Below the pieces are notes generated by a model, which was not told where the DNA came from, did not search any database, and worked only from the letters and a program-made list of their open reading frames with translations. A stretch of DNA of 47,436 nt from an uncultured Alphaproteobacteria bacterium. GTDB taxonomy: Bacteria > Pseudomonadota > Alphaproteobacteria > HIMB59 > GCA-002718135. The position numbers and the translations under genes were made by a program. Positions 34,248 through 43,106 of this stretch are shown in pieces. Numbering within the stretch: position 1 is the stretch's first letter; the number at the start of each line of letters is the position of its first letter. The stretch is from positions 1 through 47,436 of the forward strand of contig CACFVT010000006.1 in assembly GCA_902569865.1 (NCBI GenBank). Direction: 5' to 3'.

Positions 34248-34478
34248 CTATCTACTACGATTATATAGCCAAATTATTACAGCTATTGAGATTAACCCAA
34301 CTAACCCTTGGCTACCTAATTGAGCAGATAGTGCCGTGATGTTTCCTAGGATTGAAACACCTAAAAAAGGAACCCCAGCCCCAAAGATAATTTCGAGAAC
34401 TACAGCTGCTGCAATTACCATCAAACCTAATTCAGCTATTTGCCTCAACCAATTCTTTACAGTATCAAATATACCCAT
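34248..34478 (-). CDS. small hydrophobic membrane protein, copy 1 of a tandem pair
   Basis: A 76-residue paralogue of the gene at 34002-34220. It has the same order of elements: amphipathic start (FDTVKNWLRQIAELGL), VVLEIIFGAGVPFLG, ITALSAQLGSQGLVGL, a terminal helix and a basic tail (YNRSR). A very strong ribosome binding site (GAGGAGTT) precedes the ATG. The two genes are 27 bp apart and form one unit ending at the terminator. Possible roles include a pore, scaffold or membrane-organising peptide, but nothing in the sequence decides it. Confidence 0.85.
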   Translation of the reverse strand: MGIFDTVKNWLRQIAELGLMVIAAAVVLEIIFGAGVPFLGVSILGNITALSAQLGSQGLVGLISIAVIIWLYNRSR

Positions 34479-34490
34479 AATTAACTCCTC

Positions 34491-34530
34491 GAACTTTTAG
34501 TTCATCACGTTACTTAAGCGTGTCTTAAGT
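34491..34530 (-). promoter_or_regulatory. structured leader of the tandem small-protein genes
   Basis: Two perfect short inverted repeats lie just upstream of the ribosome binding site. One is GAACT-TTT-AGTTC at 34491-34503, touching the GAGGAG. The other is ACTTAAG-CGTGT-CTTAAGT at 34512-34530. Either could be an RNA hairpin that guards the leader, or an operator. The remaining stretch up to 34692 is over 80 percent A+T and shows no gene or convincing promoter. Confidence 0.4.
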
Positions 34531-34692
34531 TGGGTTCCCTTTATATTTTTTAACTTCATCATTAATCATATAATTTTATTATTTATTAAATAATTGAAAA
34601 ATAAAGATTATTTCTTGTTAAATTTTAATTTTTTTTTATGAATCGTAAAAAATCCTTATAATACTTTATAAGTTATTGATATATATATATTA

Positions 34693-35076
34693 TTACCTAA
34701 AAATACTATTAAATTTAATTAATATATATATTAAATACAAGCTAACAAAAATGGCAGAATATATAGTTAAATCTATAATTAATGTTTTTTGAGCTGAAAA
34801 TTCGTTGAAAAACCTAGAAAATATTAGACCTAAAGTTTGTAAAACTGATGTCATAGTAATCACTGTAAATAAATCATAATTTTTTTTTGGAGATTTATAT
34901 ACAAGAATTAAACCAATAAATAAAACTCCTGAAATTGCAGCACCAATATTTCTAAGCCAAGCTATATTGGTTTTATCTGCTCTAGTAATTTCTGCAAAAA
35001 AATTTGGTGTTAAAAAAAACACCAATCCATATAATAAAGAGAAAATAGATATAGCAATTAGGCTTTTTCTTATCAT
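34693..35076 (-). CDS. four-helix membrane protein, unrecognised
   Basis: A 127-residue protein with four hydrophobic helices (about residues 5-25, 44-62, 70-90 and 100-122) and little polar sequence. The layout resembles small DUF4345-like or DoxX-like membrane proteins, but I see no defining motif. It stands alone between AT-rich gaps, transcribed toward the tandem small-protein unit. No function can be given. Confidence 0.65.
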   Translation of the reverse strand: MIRKSLIAISIFSLLYGLVFFLTPNFFAEITRADKTNIAWLRNIGAAISGVLFIGLILVYKSPKKNYDLFTVITMTSVLQTLGLIFSRFFNEFSAQKTLIIDLTIYSAIFVSLYLIYILIKFNSIFR

Positions 35077-35159
35077 TATTAAATTCTAGCTTAATTTATT
35101 TAAATATCTATAGCTTTATTAAGATAGTATAATATTTTAATTTATATAAATATGCAAAA

Positions 35160-35393
35160 ATGTTCAAATTTATAATAGTTATCTTAGTAATAGTAGTCAT
35201 TTTAATTATTCTAAGATCGAGATCTTCAAAAACAAAGAATATAAGCTCAAAAAACTACAGATTAATAATAATTTCTATTTTGGTTTTAGGGCTATTAATT
35301 TTAATAGCAACTTCAGGTAGATTTATTTTACCACAATTGCTTCAATTTATAAAAATAGGTATTCCTTTATTAACCAAGTTTATAGGTATTTAA
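35160..35393 (+). CDS. small two-helix membrane protein, resembling the N-terminus of membrane DnaJ-like proteins
   Basis: A 77-residue protein. Helix one is FIIVILVIVVILIILRS, then a basic loop (SSKTKNISSKNYR), a second helix (LIIISILVLGLLILIATSG), and an amphipathic tail (RFILPQLLQFIKIGIPLLTK). This order resembles the membrane anchor of alphaproteobacterial DnaJ-like proteins, but the J domain (HPD motif) is missing. The next gene, phyH, starts two bases after its stop. It may be a trimmed relic or an independent small protein. Confidence 0.65.
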   Translation: MFKFIIVILVIVVILIILRSRSSKTKNISSKNYRLIIISILVLGLLILIATSGRFILPQLLQFIKIGIPLLTKFIGI

Positions 35394-35395
35394 TT

Positions 35396-36256
35396 ATGTT
35401 GTTTGATAAATCAGATTTACCCATGACTTCTGACATGATTGAATTTTGGAAAGATAATGGATATTTAATAATTGAAAACTTCAAAACTAATGAAGAATGT
35501 GATGAATTGATTAGAAGGTCAAAAGAACTAATTGAAGAACAGGATTTTAATAATCAGCAATCTGTTTTTGATACTATTAGTCAAGCACACAACGATGATA
35601 ATTATTTTTTAGATTCAGGCGATAAAATTCGTTTTTTTTTTGAAGAAAAAGCCAATCTAAGTGAAAATAATATAAAAACAAATAAACAATACATTGTAAA
35701 TAAAATAGGTCATGCATTGCATGAATTAGATGAAAAATTTATAAAATTTTCAAAAAATGAGGATCTTGATAAAATTGCAAAAGCAATTGGTTTTAAAGAT
35801 CCGCTTTTATTACAATCAATGTATATTTTTAAACAACCAAAAATAGGAGGCGAAGTAGTATGTCATCAGGATTCTACATTTTTAATAACTGAGCCTGAGA
35901 GCACTGTTGGTTTTTGGTTTGCTTTAGAAGATGCAAACAGAGAAAATGGTTGTTTACAAGTTGCGAGTGGAGGTCATAAAGGACCATTACGCAAATTATT
36001 TAAAAGAGAAAACAATAAAATGAAAATGGAGGATCTATCTAATGAGCCATTTCCAGAAACTGACACCTTTGTTGAGGTAAAAAAAGGGAGTCTTGTTTTA
36101 CTTCATGGTAGACTACCACACTATTCTTGTGAAAATAAAAGTCCAAATTCAAGACATGCTTATACTTTGCATGTTATAGACGGTAAGACAAAGTATTTAG
36201 ATTATAATTGGCTCCAGAGACCAAACCTGAAATTATCTGGTTTCAAAAATGCCTAA
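35396..36256 (+). CDS. phytanoyl-CoA dioxygenase (PhyH) family oxygenase
   Basis: A 286-residue Fe(II)/2-oxoglutarate oxygenase. The iron ligands are in VVCHQDSTFL (His-x-Asp) and LLHGRLPHYSCENKS (distal His, with the following Ser/Arg stretch binding 2-oxoglutarate). The N-terminal MIEFWKDNGYLIIENF is typical of the family. Bacterial PhyH enzymes hydroxylate diverse small molecules, so the substrate is open. Its stop region overlaps the nucleoside hydrolase start by eight bases, suggesting joint expression. Confidence 0.9.
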   Translation: MLFDKSDLPMTSDMIEFWKDNGYLIIENFKTNEECDELIRRSKELIEEQDFNNQQSVFDTISQAHNDDNYFLDSGDKIRFFFEEKANLSENNIKTNKQYIVNKIGHALHELDEKFIKFSKNEDLDKIAKAIGFKDPLLLQSMYIFKQPKIGGEVVCHQDSTFLITEPESTVGFWFALEDANRENGCLQVASGGHKGPLRKLFKRENNKMKMEDLSNEPFPETDTFVEVKKGSLVLLHGRLPHYSCENKSPNSRHAYTLHVIDGKTKYLDYNWLQRPNLKLSGFKNA

Positions 36257-37193
36257 AAAAATAATATTAGACTGTGATCCTGGTCATGATGATGCAGTAG
36301 CGATTATGCTTGCAGCAGCCTCTAAAGAAATTGAAATTCTAGGCATAACTTGTGTTGGTGGTAATGTGGGTTTAGATAATACCGTTAATAATGCTCTGAA
36401 AGTTTGCACTTTAATTGAAAGGACTGATTTAAGAGTATTTTCTGGAGCCAAAAAACCAATTCATTATGATTTGTTCACAGCTGAATACGTACATGGCAAA
36501 ACTGGTTTAGATAAAAAAGGCGATCCTATTGAAGTTAATTCTAATTATAAAGTTCAGGAACAAGATGCCATTGATTTTATTATAGAAACTTGTAAAACTT
36601 CTAATGATCAAATTTATTTATGCCCCACGGGACCTTTGACTAATATTGCTTTAAGTTTTCAAAAAGATCCATCAATAAAGAAAAAAATTAAAGAAATAGT
36701 TTTTATGGGCGGTGCAGCAATGTGTTTAGGTAACACAACTCCATCTGCAGAATTTAATATATTTGTTGACCCTCATGCTGCAAACATAGTTTTAGGTACA
36801 GGAATTCCAATGACTATGATGGGTTTAGATGTAACTCATCAAGTTAATGTAAATAGAAATATTATGAATTATATGGAAGAAAATAATAATAAAAGTTCTA
36901 AATTTTTTAGTGAGCTAATGGAATTTTATACAATTTTCCATAAAGAATTATATGAAACAGAAGATACACCTCTTCATGATCCGTGTGTTATAGCATATTT
37001 ATTAGATCCCAGTATATTTTCAGGAAAATTAGTTAACGTTACAGTTGAAGAAAGCTCTGAACTGACAAGAGGTGAGACAGTTGTAGATTGGCTTGGAGTA
37101 ACAAAAAGAAAGCCAAATTGTTTTGTAATGGACAAAGCTGATGATAAAAAGTTTTTTCAACTACTTAAAAATAAGTTTGCAAATTTACCTTAA
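36249..37193 (+). CDS. inosine/uridine-preferring nucleoside hydrolase
   Basis: It hydrolyses the N-glycosidic bond of ribonucleosides, giving base and ribose. The 314 residues carry the calcium-binding DCDPGHDD motif at 8-15, the CPTGPLTNIAL and FMGGA segments, the AEFNIFVDPHAA motif, and the C-terminal LHDPCVIAYLLDP with the catalytic His and last metal ligand. It is convergent with psuG, overlapping by four bases. Released purine could pass to the guanine/xanthine pathway elsewhere in the window. Confidence 0.94.
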   Translation: MPKKIILDCDPGHDDAVAIMLAAASKEIEILGITCVGGNVGLDNTVNNALKVCTLIERTDLRVFSGAKKPIHYDLFTAEYVHGKTGLDKKGDPIEVNSNYKVQEQDAIDFIIETCKTSNDQIYLCPTGPLTNIALSFQKDPSIKKKIKEIVFMGGAAMCLGNTTPSAEFNIFVDPHAANIVLGTGIPMTMMGLDVTHQVNVNRNIMNYMEENNNKSSKFFSELMEFYTIFHKELYETEDTPLHDPCVIAYLLDPSIFSGKLVNVTVEESSELTRGETVVDWLGVTKRKPNCFVMDKADDKKFFQLLKNKFANLP

Positions 37194-38101
37194 GAATTAA
37201 ATTTTTTTGAAATTTTTCCTGCTAATAATGTGTTGTTGATAATTAAAGCAGTATTGGCTTCAAGTGTTTTATTATTAGAAAGGGCATTAATCTCTGCAAT
37301 TAAAAAAGGTGTTACATCTTTACCTCTTATGTGATTTAATTTAGCTTTTTCAATTGACTGGTTTATCCAATTTTCAATTAAGCTTTTCTCAATTGAAAAT
37401 TTTTTTGGTACTTTATTAAAAATTAAAACAGAAGAATTGTGGTTTGTTTCTTCTATAAGTTTTAAGTAATTAGCTATATCATCAATATTTTGAAAATTTT
37501 GATCGACAGCATATATTGTTTCATCATACCAAAAACCTGGCATGTAATCTGATTGGTATGAAATTCTTGGTATGCCATATGTTTCAAGTGTCTCAAAAGT
37601 TTTCTCTAAATCTAAAATTGATTTGGCACCACTAGATATAACAAACATTCTATTTCTACTAAGTTCATTTAGGTCTGCAGAAATATCACTGTTATTTTCT
37701 GAGCCCAGATGAACACCACCAATTCCACCAGTTGCAAAAAATTTTATACCAACTTTAGAGGCTATATTTATGGTTGTGGCCACTGTTGTTGCTGCATTAT
37801 GTTTTTGAAAAAGTGAAAGCGCAATATTGTGCAAAGAAACTTTTTCCACATTTTCAGATGTTCCTAACAATTCTATTTCATTATCATTTAATCCAATTAT
37901 AATTTCACCATTTATAATACCTATTGTTGCTGCTACACTCCCACTATCTTCAACTGCTTTAATTGACTCCTTAGCAACATTTATATTCTCTGGATAGGGC
38001 AACCCATGACTGATTAGAGTGCTTTCTAAAGCTACAATAGATTTATTATTATCTAAAGCTTCTTGTACTTTTGGATGTACCTTAATTTCTTTTGAAAGCA
38101 T
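37190..38101 (-). CDS. psuG: pseudouridine-5'-phosphate glycosidase
   Basis: PsuG breaks the C-C bond of pseudouridine 5'-phosphate to uracil and ribose 5-phosphate. At 303 residues it matches the family. It shows ALESTLISHGLPYPEN, AATIGIINGEIIIGL, KVSLHNIALSLFQKHNAATTVATT, FFATGGIGGVHLG and VISSGAKSILDLEKTFETLETYGI, which carries the active-site Lys. It follows psuK by one base, so the two steps are one operon. Confidence 0.95.
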   Translation of the reverse strand: MLSKEIKVHPKVQEALDNNKSIVALESTLISHGLPYPENINVAKESIKAVEDSGSVAATIGIINGEIIIGLNDNEIELLGTSENVEKVSLHNIALSLFQKHNAATTVATTINIASKVGIKFFATGGIGGVHLGSENNSDISADLNELSRNRMFVISSGAKSILDLEKTFETLETYGIPRISYQSDYMPGFWYDETIYAVDQNFQNIDDIANYLKLIEETNHNSSVLIFNKVPKKFSIEKSLIENWINQSIEKAKLNHIRGKDVTPFLIAEINALSNNKTLEANTALIINNTLLAGKISKKFNS

Positions 38102-38102
38102 T

Positions 38103-39002
38103 TTATTTTTCAGATTTATACATAATTTTATTATTTATTTTTTTAATTGATTTAAAGTTTAGATTAATTTTTCTGTTTTTGCTTTTAGCATATAATGTAC
38201 CTGCTGCAACTGCAAGTGATAGGGCGCTATTCATTTCATGTTTTTTCGATTTATAATAAATATAAGTACCAGTCATCACATCTCCGGCACCATTTTCATT
38301 AACAGCCTTTACTTTAGGTGGTTTGCATGAGATAAAATTCGCTGCCTCATACCCATATGTTTTTTTATCCGCGTTTGATACAATTATATTAATATAAGGA
38401 TTTAGATTAATAATTTTCATAATTGATTTCTTTATATTTCTTATTTTGCTAAGTGAATATAGTTCTTCTTTATTTAATATAAGACAATTAATTTTTTTTA
38501 TAATTTTTTTTACTTTGTAAATTTTAAAAAGGGATGTCCCACAAATTGTAATATGATTTTTCTTAAAATTTTGGCTAACAACTGATTGAATAAACTTTTC
38601 CGAAAAGTTTAAATCTAATACAATATATTTATTGATAAATTTAAGATTAGTTATTTTAGTAAATTTTTCATAGGCATCAGTATTTGCTATTCCTAATTCA
38701 AATTTTTTATATTTGTTAACGAGAACACCGTAATATCTTTTTTCAATTTTTTTATTAAGTGGAAGAAAATCTATTTTATATTTTTTTAAGTATTTTATAG
38801 TTTCTTTATCAGTCATTAATGAAAAAAAACTTACATTTTCATGATTAGAGATCATTCTTGCAACATTATGTGCCACACCACCATAACTTTCTTTATGTTT
38901 TACTGGGTTTGTTCTATATTTGATCAGATCATTTTTTAATTCAAATACATAATCATGATGAACAGCACCAAAGCATATAAAATTATTTTTAATTTTCTTC
39001 AT
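38103..39002 (-). CDS. psuK: PfkB-family kinase, probably pseudouridine kinase
   Basis: A 299-residue ribokinase-fold kinase. It has the family's N-terminal GGVAHNVARMISNH motif, a substrate loop, and the C-terminal NENGAGDVMTGTYIYY, where GAGD holds the anion hole and catalytic Asp. PsuK phosphorylates pseudouridine at the 5' position for PsuG. The specific call rests on the adjacent psuG, one base downstream. It diverges from the fusion gene with only 19 bp between the start codons. Confidence 0.86.
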   Translation of the reverse strand: MKKIKNNFICFGAVHHDYVFELKNDLIKYRTNPVKHKESYGGVAHNVARMISNHENVSFFSLMTDKETIKYLKKYKIDFLPLNKKIEKRYYGVLVNKYKKFELGIANTDAYEKFTKITNLKFINKYIVLDLNFSEKFIQSVVSQNFKKNHITICGTSLFKIYKVKKIIKKINCLILNKEELYSLSKIRNIKKSIMKIINLNPYINIIVSNADKKTYGYEAANFISCKPPKVKAVNENGAGDVMTGTYIYYKSKKHEMNSALSLAVAAGTLYAKSKNRKINLNFKSIKKINNKIMYKSEK

Positions 39003-39021
39003 ATAAATATATATAACTAAT

Positions 39022-42000
39022 ATGTCAGTTTTTGATGAACAGCCACCTATAATTAACGTTTCTGCTTTTTCCCATTGGTTAAAAAAAAACTATTCTTTTT
39101 TTAAATCAAAAAATATTAAATTATCACGTCTTAACAGTGAAAGAGATATCAATTTATTAATAAAAGGAGTGGGTAAAAAACAATACGTTGTCAAAATTTC
39201 AAATCCAAAAGAATCTTTAGCTCAGCTTGAGTATCAAGATTTATTAATCAATCATTTAAGACTAAACATTAAGTTAATGAAAATATATCCAAAAATTTTA
39301 CATAAAAAAATTTTATTTTACATAGATAGAAATAAAAGAAGATGTGCTGTTAGAGTTCTTACTTACATAGATGGCAATATGTATGCAAAATCCAAAAATA
39401 GTGACCATACTGAAAAGTCTTTAGGTAAATTATTGGCTCTTCAATCTAATCAGTTAAAGAGCTTTATTAAAAACCAAGCGATTAGAAAATTCGAATGGGA
39501 TCCTTCTGATATTAGGTGGACTAAGAAATTTATAAATTTATTTAAAGGTGTCAATAAAAATATAATTATAAAAACAATAAATGAGCATGAGAAGTTTGTT
39601 TTTAAAAATATAAAAAATTTAAAACATGCTGTTACTCATGGTGATCCAAATGATTATAATATTGTTGTAAAAAAAGAAAAAATAATTGGCTTTATTGATT
39701 TTGGTGACTCAATTTATGCACCTGTCATAAATGATTTAGCAATATCTCTTTCATACGCATTGATGCGTACTAAAAATTTCTATAAAAGTCTCAAAAATAT
39801 TGTTGGCAATTACAATGAGTTTTACAAACTTAGTGATCAAGATATTTATTCTCTATTTGGTTTAATAAAGTCGCGTTTGGTAATTACTATAGTAATGGCA
39901 GCTAAACAACGTAAAAAATATCCTGATAATAAATATCTAAGCATAAGTGAAAAAAATGCATGGGATTTAATTTACAGTCTTAATAAGATTGATCCATATT
40001 TTTTTATAGCTGTAATGAGAGATATTTGTAACTTAGAACCAATTTCTAATTTTAGTAAAAAATTACAATTATTTAAAAGTCAGCAATTTGGCAATTTATT
40101 TGATTTTGAACTAAGCAATGTAAATAAAAAAATAGTTAATTTTGATAAAAGTAGTTTTTTACTTAAAACAAATCCCTCAAATAAAAAACTAGATAACTTA
40201 GTTGGAAAATTTCTACAAAAAGACATTGGCATTGGATTATATAAAGAGAAAAGAAAAGTTTATAAGAGTAATCATTATATTTCTTCTCTTAACCCATTAA
40301 AAAGAAGAGATGTCCATCTAGGTATTGATATTTTTGCTGAAGAAAATACACCAATTAAGTCGCCTTTAAATGGCAAAGTTATAATTTTGCATAATAATAA
40401 TTTCAAATATGATTATGGTCCTACAGTTATCTTAGAACACAAAATTAATAATTATAAATTTTTTACTTTGTACGGTCATTTATCTAAAAAATGTTTAAAA
40501 AAACTTAAGATTGGCCAAATTATCAAAAAAGGTCAATGGATTGGTGACATTGGAAACTATAAAGTTAATGGTAATTGGTCACCTCATTTGCATTTTCAAA
40601 TTATGACATCACTTCTTAATGAAGTAAATAATTTTCCTGGTGTTGGTGAAGAATATTTACTTAATATTTGGGAGCAGATTTCACCTGATCCAAATATTAT
40701 CTTACAAATTCCTGAGTCCCTTTTCACTAATAGAGTTAAAAAAGAAAAAATTTTATTAAAAAGAAAAAAAAATATTGCTCGCAATTTATCTATTTCATAT
40801 CGAGAGCCTCTGCATATGCTTGAAGCAAAAGACCAATTTTTTTATGATGAGCATGGAAGGAAGTATCTTGATTGTGTAAATAATATTTCTCATGTTGGTC
40901 ATTCAAATAAACTTGTTCATGATGCTCTAGTCTCACAAAATCTAAAATTGAATACCAATACTCGTTACCTTTATAATATAATAAATGAATATAGTGATAG
41001 ATTGTTAAAAACTTTTCCAAAACAACTAAACAAAATATTTTTTGTTTGCACAGGATCTGAAGCTAACGATTTAGCTCTTCGAATTGCTAAAAACTATACT
41101 AAAGCTCAAAATGTATTAGTAATGGATAATGCCTATCATGGACACACTAAATCATTAATTGATTTAAGCCCATATAAATTTAATAGTAAAGGTGGAGAAG
41201 GCAAAAAAGATTATGTTCATGTTTTAAGAATGCCTGATGAAATAAGAGGCAAATGGACAAAGCAAAATAATAAATGGATCAATAAATATATTGATGAGGC
41301 GAAAGAAATAATAAAGAAAAACTTTAATAAGAATAATTCATTATCTGGTTTTTTCTTTGAGAGTATTTTAGGTTGTGGTGGTCAGATAGAATTACCTAAA
41401 GGGTATTTAAAAAATATTGTTAAGTTAGTGAGACAAAAAAATGCACTTTGTATTGCAGATGAGGTACAAACTGGTTTTGGAAGAGTCGGCAGTAATTTCT
41501 GGGCATTTGAAGAGCATGAAATTGTCCCTGACATAGTTACTCTTGGAAAACCAATGGGTAATGGCCATCCTATTGCAGCTGTTATTACAACTAAAAAAAT
41601 TGCTGATACTTTTAATAATGGAATGGAATATTTTAATTCATTTGGAGGTAATCCCGTTTCTTGCGCAGTAGGAAATGCTGTTTTAGATGTAATGGAAAAA
41701 GATAATTTACAAAAAAATTCAAAAATTGTGGGTGATTATTTTTTAAAAAAACTTAGAAATATTCAAAAAAAATTTCCAAATTATATTAGTAAAATTAGTG
41801 GCAAAGGTTTGTTTATTGGTATTGATTTAATTATTAATGGAAATTTTTTATTGCCTAATCCAAAATTAGCAACAAAGTTGATTAACAGTTTAAGATTAAA
41901 AGGCATACTATTGAGTACTGATGGTCCTTATAATAATGTAATTAAAATAAAACCCCCTTTAGTTTTTAATAAAGATAATGTTAATTTTGTTTGTAGTGAA

Positions 42001-42036
42001 ATTGATAAATTTTTAATTAATGAATACAAAAAATAA
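39022..42036 (+). CDS. three-domain fusion: APH-type kinase, M23 peptidase domain, class III aminotransferase-fold enzyme
   Basis: A 1004-residue single frame. Residues 1 to about 350 form an aminoglycoside-phosphotransferase-like kinase: the Brenner motif HGDPNDYN at about 206 and FIDFGD at about 224. Residues about 410-560 form an M23/LytM peptidase domain with all zinc and catalytic positions (HLGID at about 432, YGHLS, HLHFQ at about 522). Residues about 600-1004 form a class III PLP enzyme with GSEANDLALRIAK, YHGHT, DEVQTGFGR and the PLP lysine in LGKPMGNG (about 843). Paired APH kinase and class III fold recall hydroxylysine kinase plus phosphohydroxylysine or phosphoethanolamine phospho-lyase; that reading is inference. 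No signal peptide is visible. Confidence 0.9.
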   Translation: MSVFDEQPPIINVSAFSHWLKKNYSFFKSKNIKLSRLNSERDINLLIKGVGKKQYVVKISNPKESLAQLEYQDLLINHLRLNIKLMKIYPKILHKKILFYIDRNKRRCAVRVLTYIDGNMYAKSKNSDHTEKSLGKLLALQSNQLKSFIKNQAIRKFEWDPSDIRWTKKFINLFKGVNKNIIIKTINEHEKFVFKNIKNLKHAVTHGDPNDYNIVVKKEKIIGFIDFGDSIYAPVINDLAISLSYALMRTKNFYKSLKNIVGNYNEFYKLSDQDIYSLFGLIKSRLVITIVMAAKQRKKYPDNKYLSISEKNAWDLIYSLNKIDPYFFIAVMRDICNLEPISNFSKKLQLFKSQQFGNLFDFELSNVNKKIVNFDKSSFLLKTNPSNKKLDNLVGKFLQKDIGIGLYKEKRKVYKSNHYISSLNPLKRRDVHLGIDIFAEENTPIKSPLNGKVIILHNNNFKYDYGPTVILEHKINNYKFFTLYGHLSKKCLKKLKIGQIIKKGQWIGDIGNYKVNGNWSPHLHFQIMTSLLNEVNNFPGVGEEYLLNIWEQISPDPNIILQIPESLFTNRVKKEKILLKRKKNIARNLSISYREPLHMLEAKDQFFYDEHGRKYLDCVNNISHVGHSNKLVHDALVSQNLKLNTNTRYLYNIINEYSDRLLKTFPKQLNKIFFVCTGSEANDLALRIAKNYTKAQNVLVMDNAYHGHTKSLIDLSPYKFNSKGGEGKKDYVHVLRMPDEIRGKWTKQNNKWINKYIDEAKEIIKKNFNKNNSLSGFFFESILGCGGQIELPKGYLKNIVKLVRQKNALCIADEVQTGFGRVGSNFWAFEEHEIVPDIVTLGKPMGNGHPIAAVITTKKIADTFNNGMEYFNSFGGNPVSCAVGNAVLDVMEKDNLQKNSKIVGDYFLKKLRNIQKKFPNYISKISGKGLFIGIDLIINGNFLLPNPKLATKLINSLRLKGILLSTDGPYNNVIKIKPPLVFNKDNVNFVCSEIDKFLINEYKK

Positions 42037-42612
42037 ACCATAAAAAAGCATCAAGAAACCTATTACATTATCAATATAAAACCAAACTTTTTGAGATTTG
42101 ATATATTGAGATAAAAAATTTGAAAAATAGCCAAGACTAAAAAAAAATACAAAACTTGCAAATATAGCACCTAAGCCAAAGTATAATTTACTATCAAAAT
42201 TTACTGAAATAGACCCAAGTAATATTACTGTATCTAAATACACGTGAGGATTAGCATAAGTGATGGCCAATGTAGTCATTAAAACTTTTGTAAAACTCGC
42301 TTCATTAAATTCTTTATTATTAATTACATGATTTCTTGATTTTTTAATTTTATTAACTCCATATAAAATTAGCCAAATTCCTCCAACTAACTTCATAATA
42401 GTTATCACGGATGGATTTAAACTTAAAATATTGTTCGAAAGATAGATTCCACATACAATAAGCAGACTATCTGATAAACTGCAAATTAAAACGACTATTA
42501 ATATAAAGTTTTTTTTTAGCCCTTGATTAATGACATATAAATTCTGGGGACCTATAGCAATAATTAAAGATGAACCTATTATAAACCCTTGAATAAAATC
42601 AGATATACTCAT
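42013..42612 (-). CDS. LysE/ArgO-family amino acid exporter
   Basis: A 199-residue inner-membrane protein with about six helices. The N-terminal GFIIGSSLIIAIGPQNLYVINQGLKK is diagnostic of the LysE/ArgO branch (basic amino acid export), and TLAITYANPHVYLDTVILLGS is the second conserved region. It converges on the fusion gene and overlaps its 3' end by 24 bases. A basic amino acid exporter beside a possible hydroxylysine-processing enzyme is suggestive but not proof of a link. Confidence 0.9.
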   Translation of the reverse strand: MSISDFIQGFIIGSSLIIAIGPQNLYVINQGLKKNFILIVVLICSLSDSLLIVCGIYLSNNILSLNPSVITIMKLVGGIWLILYGVNKIKKSRNHVINNKEFNEASFTKVLMTTLAITYANPHVYLDTVILLGSISVNFDSKLYFGLGAIFASFVFFFSLGYFSNFLSQYIKSQKVWFYIDNVIGFLMLFYGLFFVFIN

Positions 42613-42647
42613 ATTGTCAAAAACTTAAATTAAACTATTTTATTTTT

Positions 42648-43106
42648 ATGCGATTTATATCAACTATAACATTTATTATTTTATTCTCCACATCTCTTCT
42701 AGCTGAATTACTAAAACCAACGCCTGAAATTAATCCTGAAGAAGTAGTTAAAATTCAACTATCTTCATTAATGAATAATAATGAGCCATATTTAAATGCT
42801 GGTATTGAGCAAACTTGGGAATTTGCTCATCCTTCCAATAGGGCATTTACTGGACCAATTCAGAGATTCACACAAATGATGTATGCTCCGTCTTATGCTG
42901 TAATGCTAGATCACAAAAAACATGATATTATTGAAGTAAAACTAGATAAAAATATTGCATATTTTTTTATAGAATTAACATCTATTGATGGAAAAATGTT
43001 TGGCTTTAAATGGACATTAGAAAAAGTAAAGGAAGAGGGGGGATTTAAAGACTGTTGGATGACTACTGCCGTATCAACTCCAATGCCCCTTTCAACTTCA
43101 TCTTAA
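42648..43106 (+). CDS. exported DUF4864-like protein
   Basis: A 152-residue protein with a signal peptide (FISTITFIILFSTSLLAE). The mature part resembles DUF4864: an N-terminal helix with QLSSLMNNNEPY, then EQTWEFAHPSNRAFTGPIQRFTQMMYAPSYAVML at about residues 62-95, then beta strands. The fold is cystatin/NTF2-like, and no catalytic role is known to me. It diverges from lysE by 35 bp, and its stop overlaps the next start by one base (TAATG). Confidence 0.7.
   Translation: MRFISTITFIILFSTSLLAELLKPTPEINPEEVVKIQLSSLMNNNEPYLNAGIEQTWEFAHPSNRAFTGPIQRFTQMMYAPSYAVMLDHKKHDIIEVKLDKNIAYFFIELTSIDGKMFGFKWTLEKVKEEGGFKDCWMTTAVSTPMPLSTSS

Noticed and set aside
34531-34692. Hidden RNA gene in the AT-rich gap upstream of the tandem small-protein unit
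   Set aside because: Only low-complexity A/T runs are visible, with no stable GC-containing stem or terminator.
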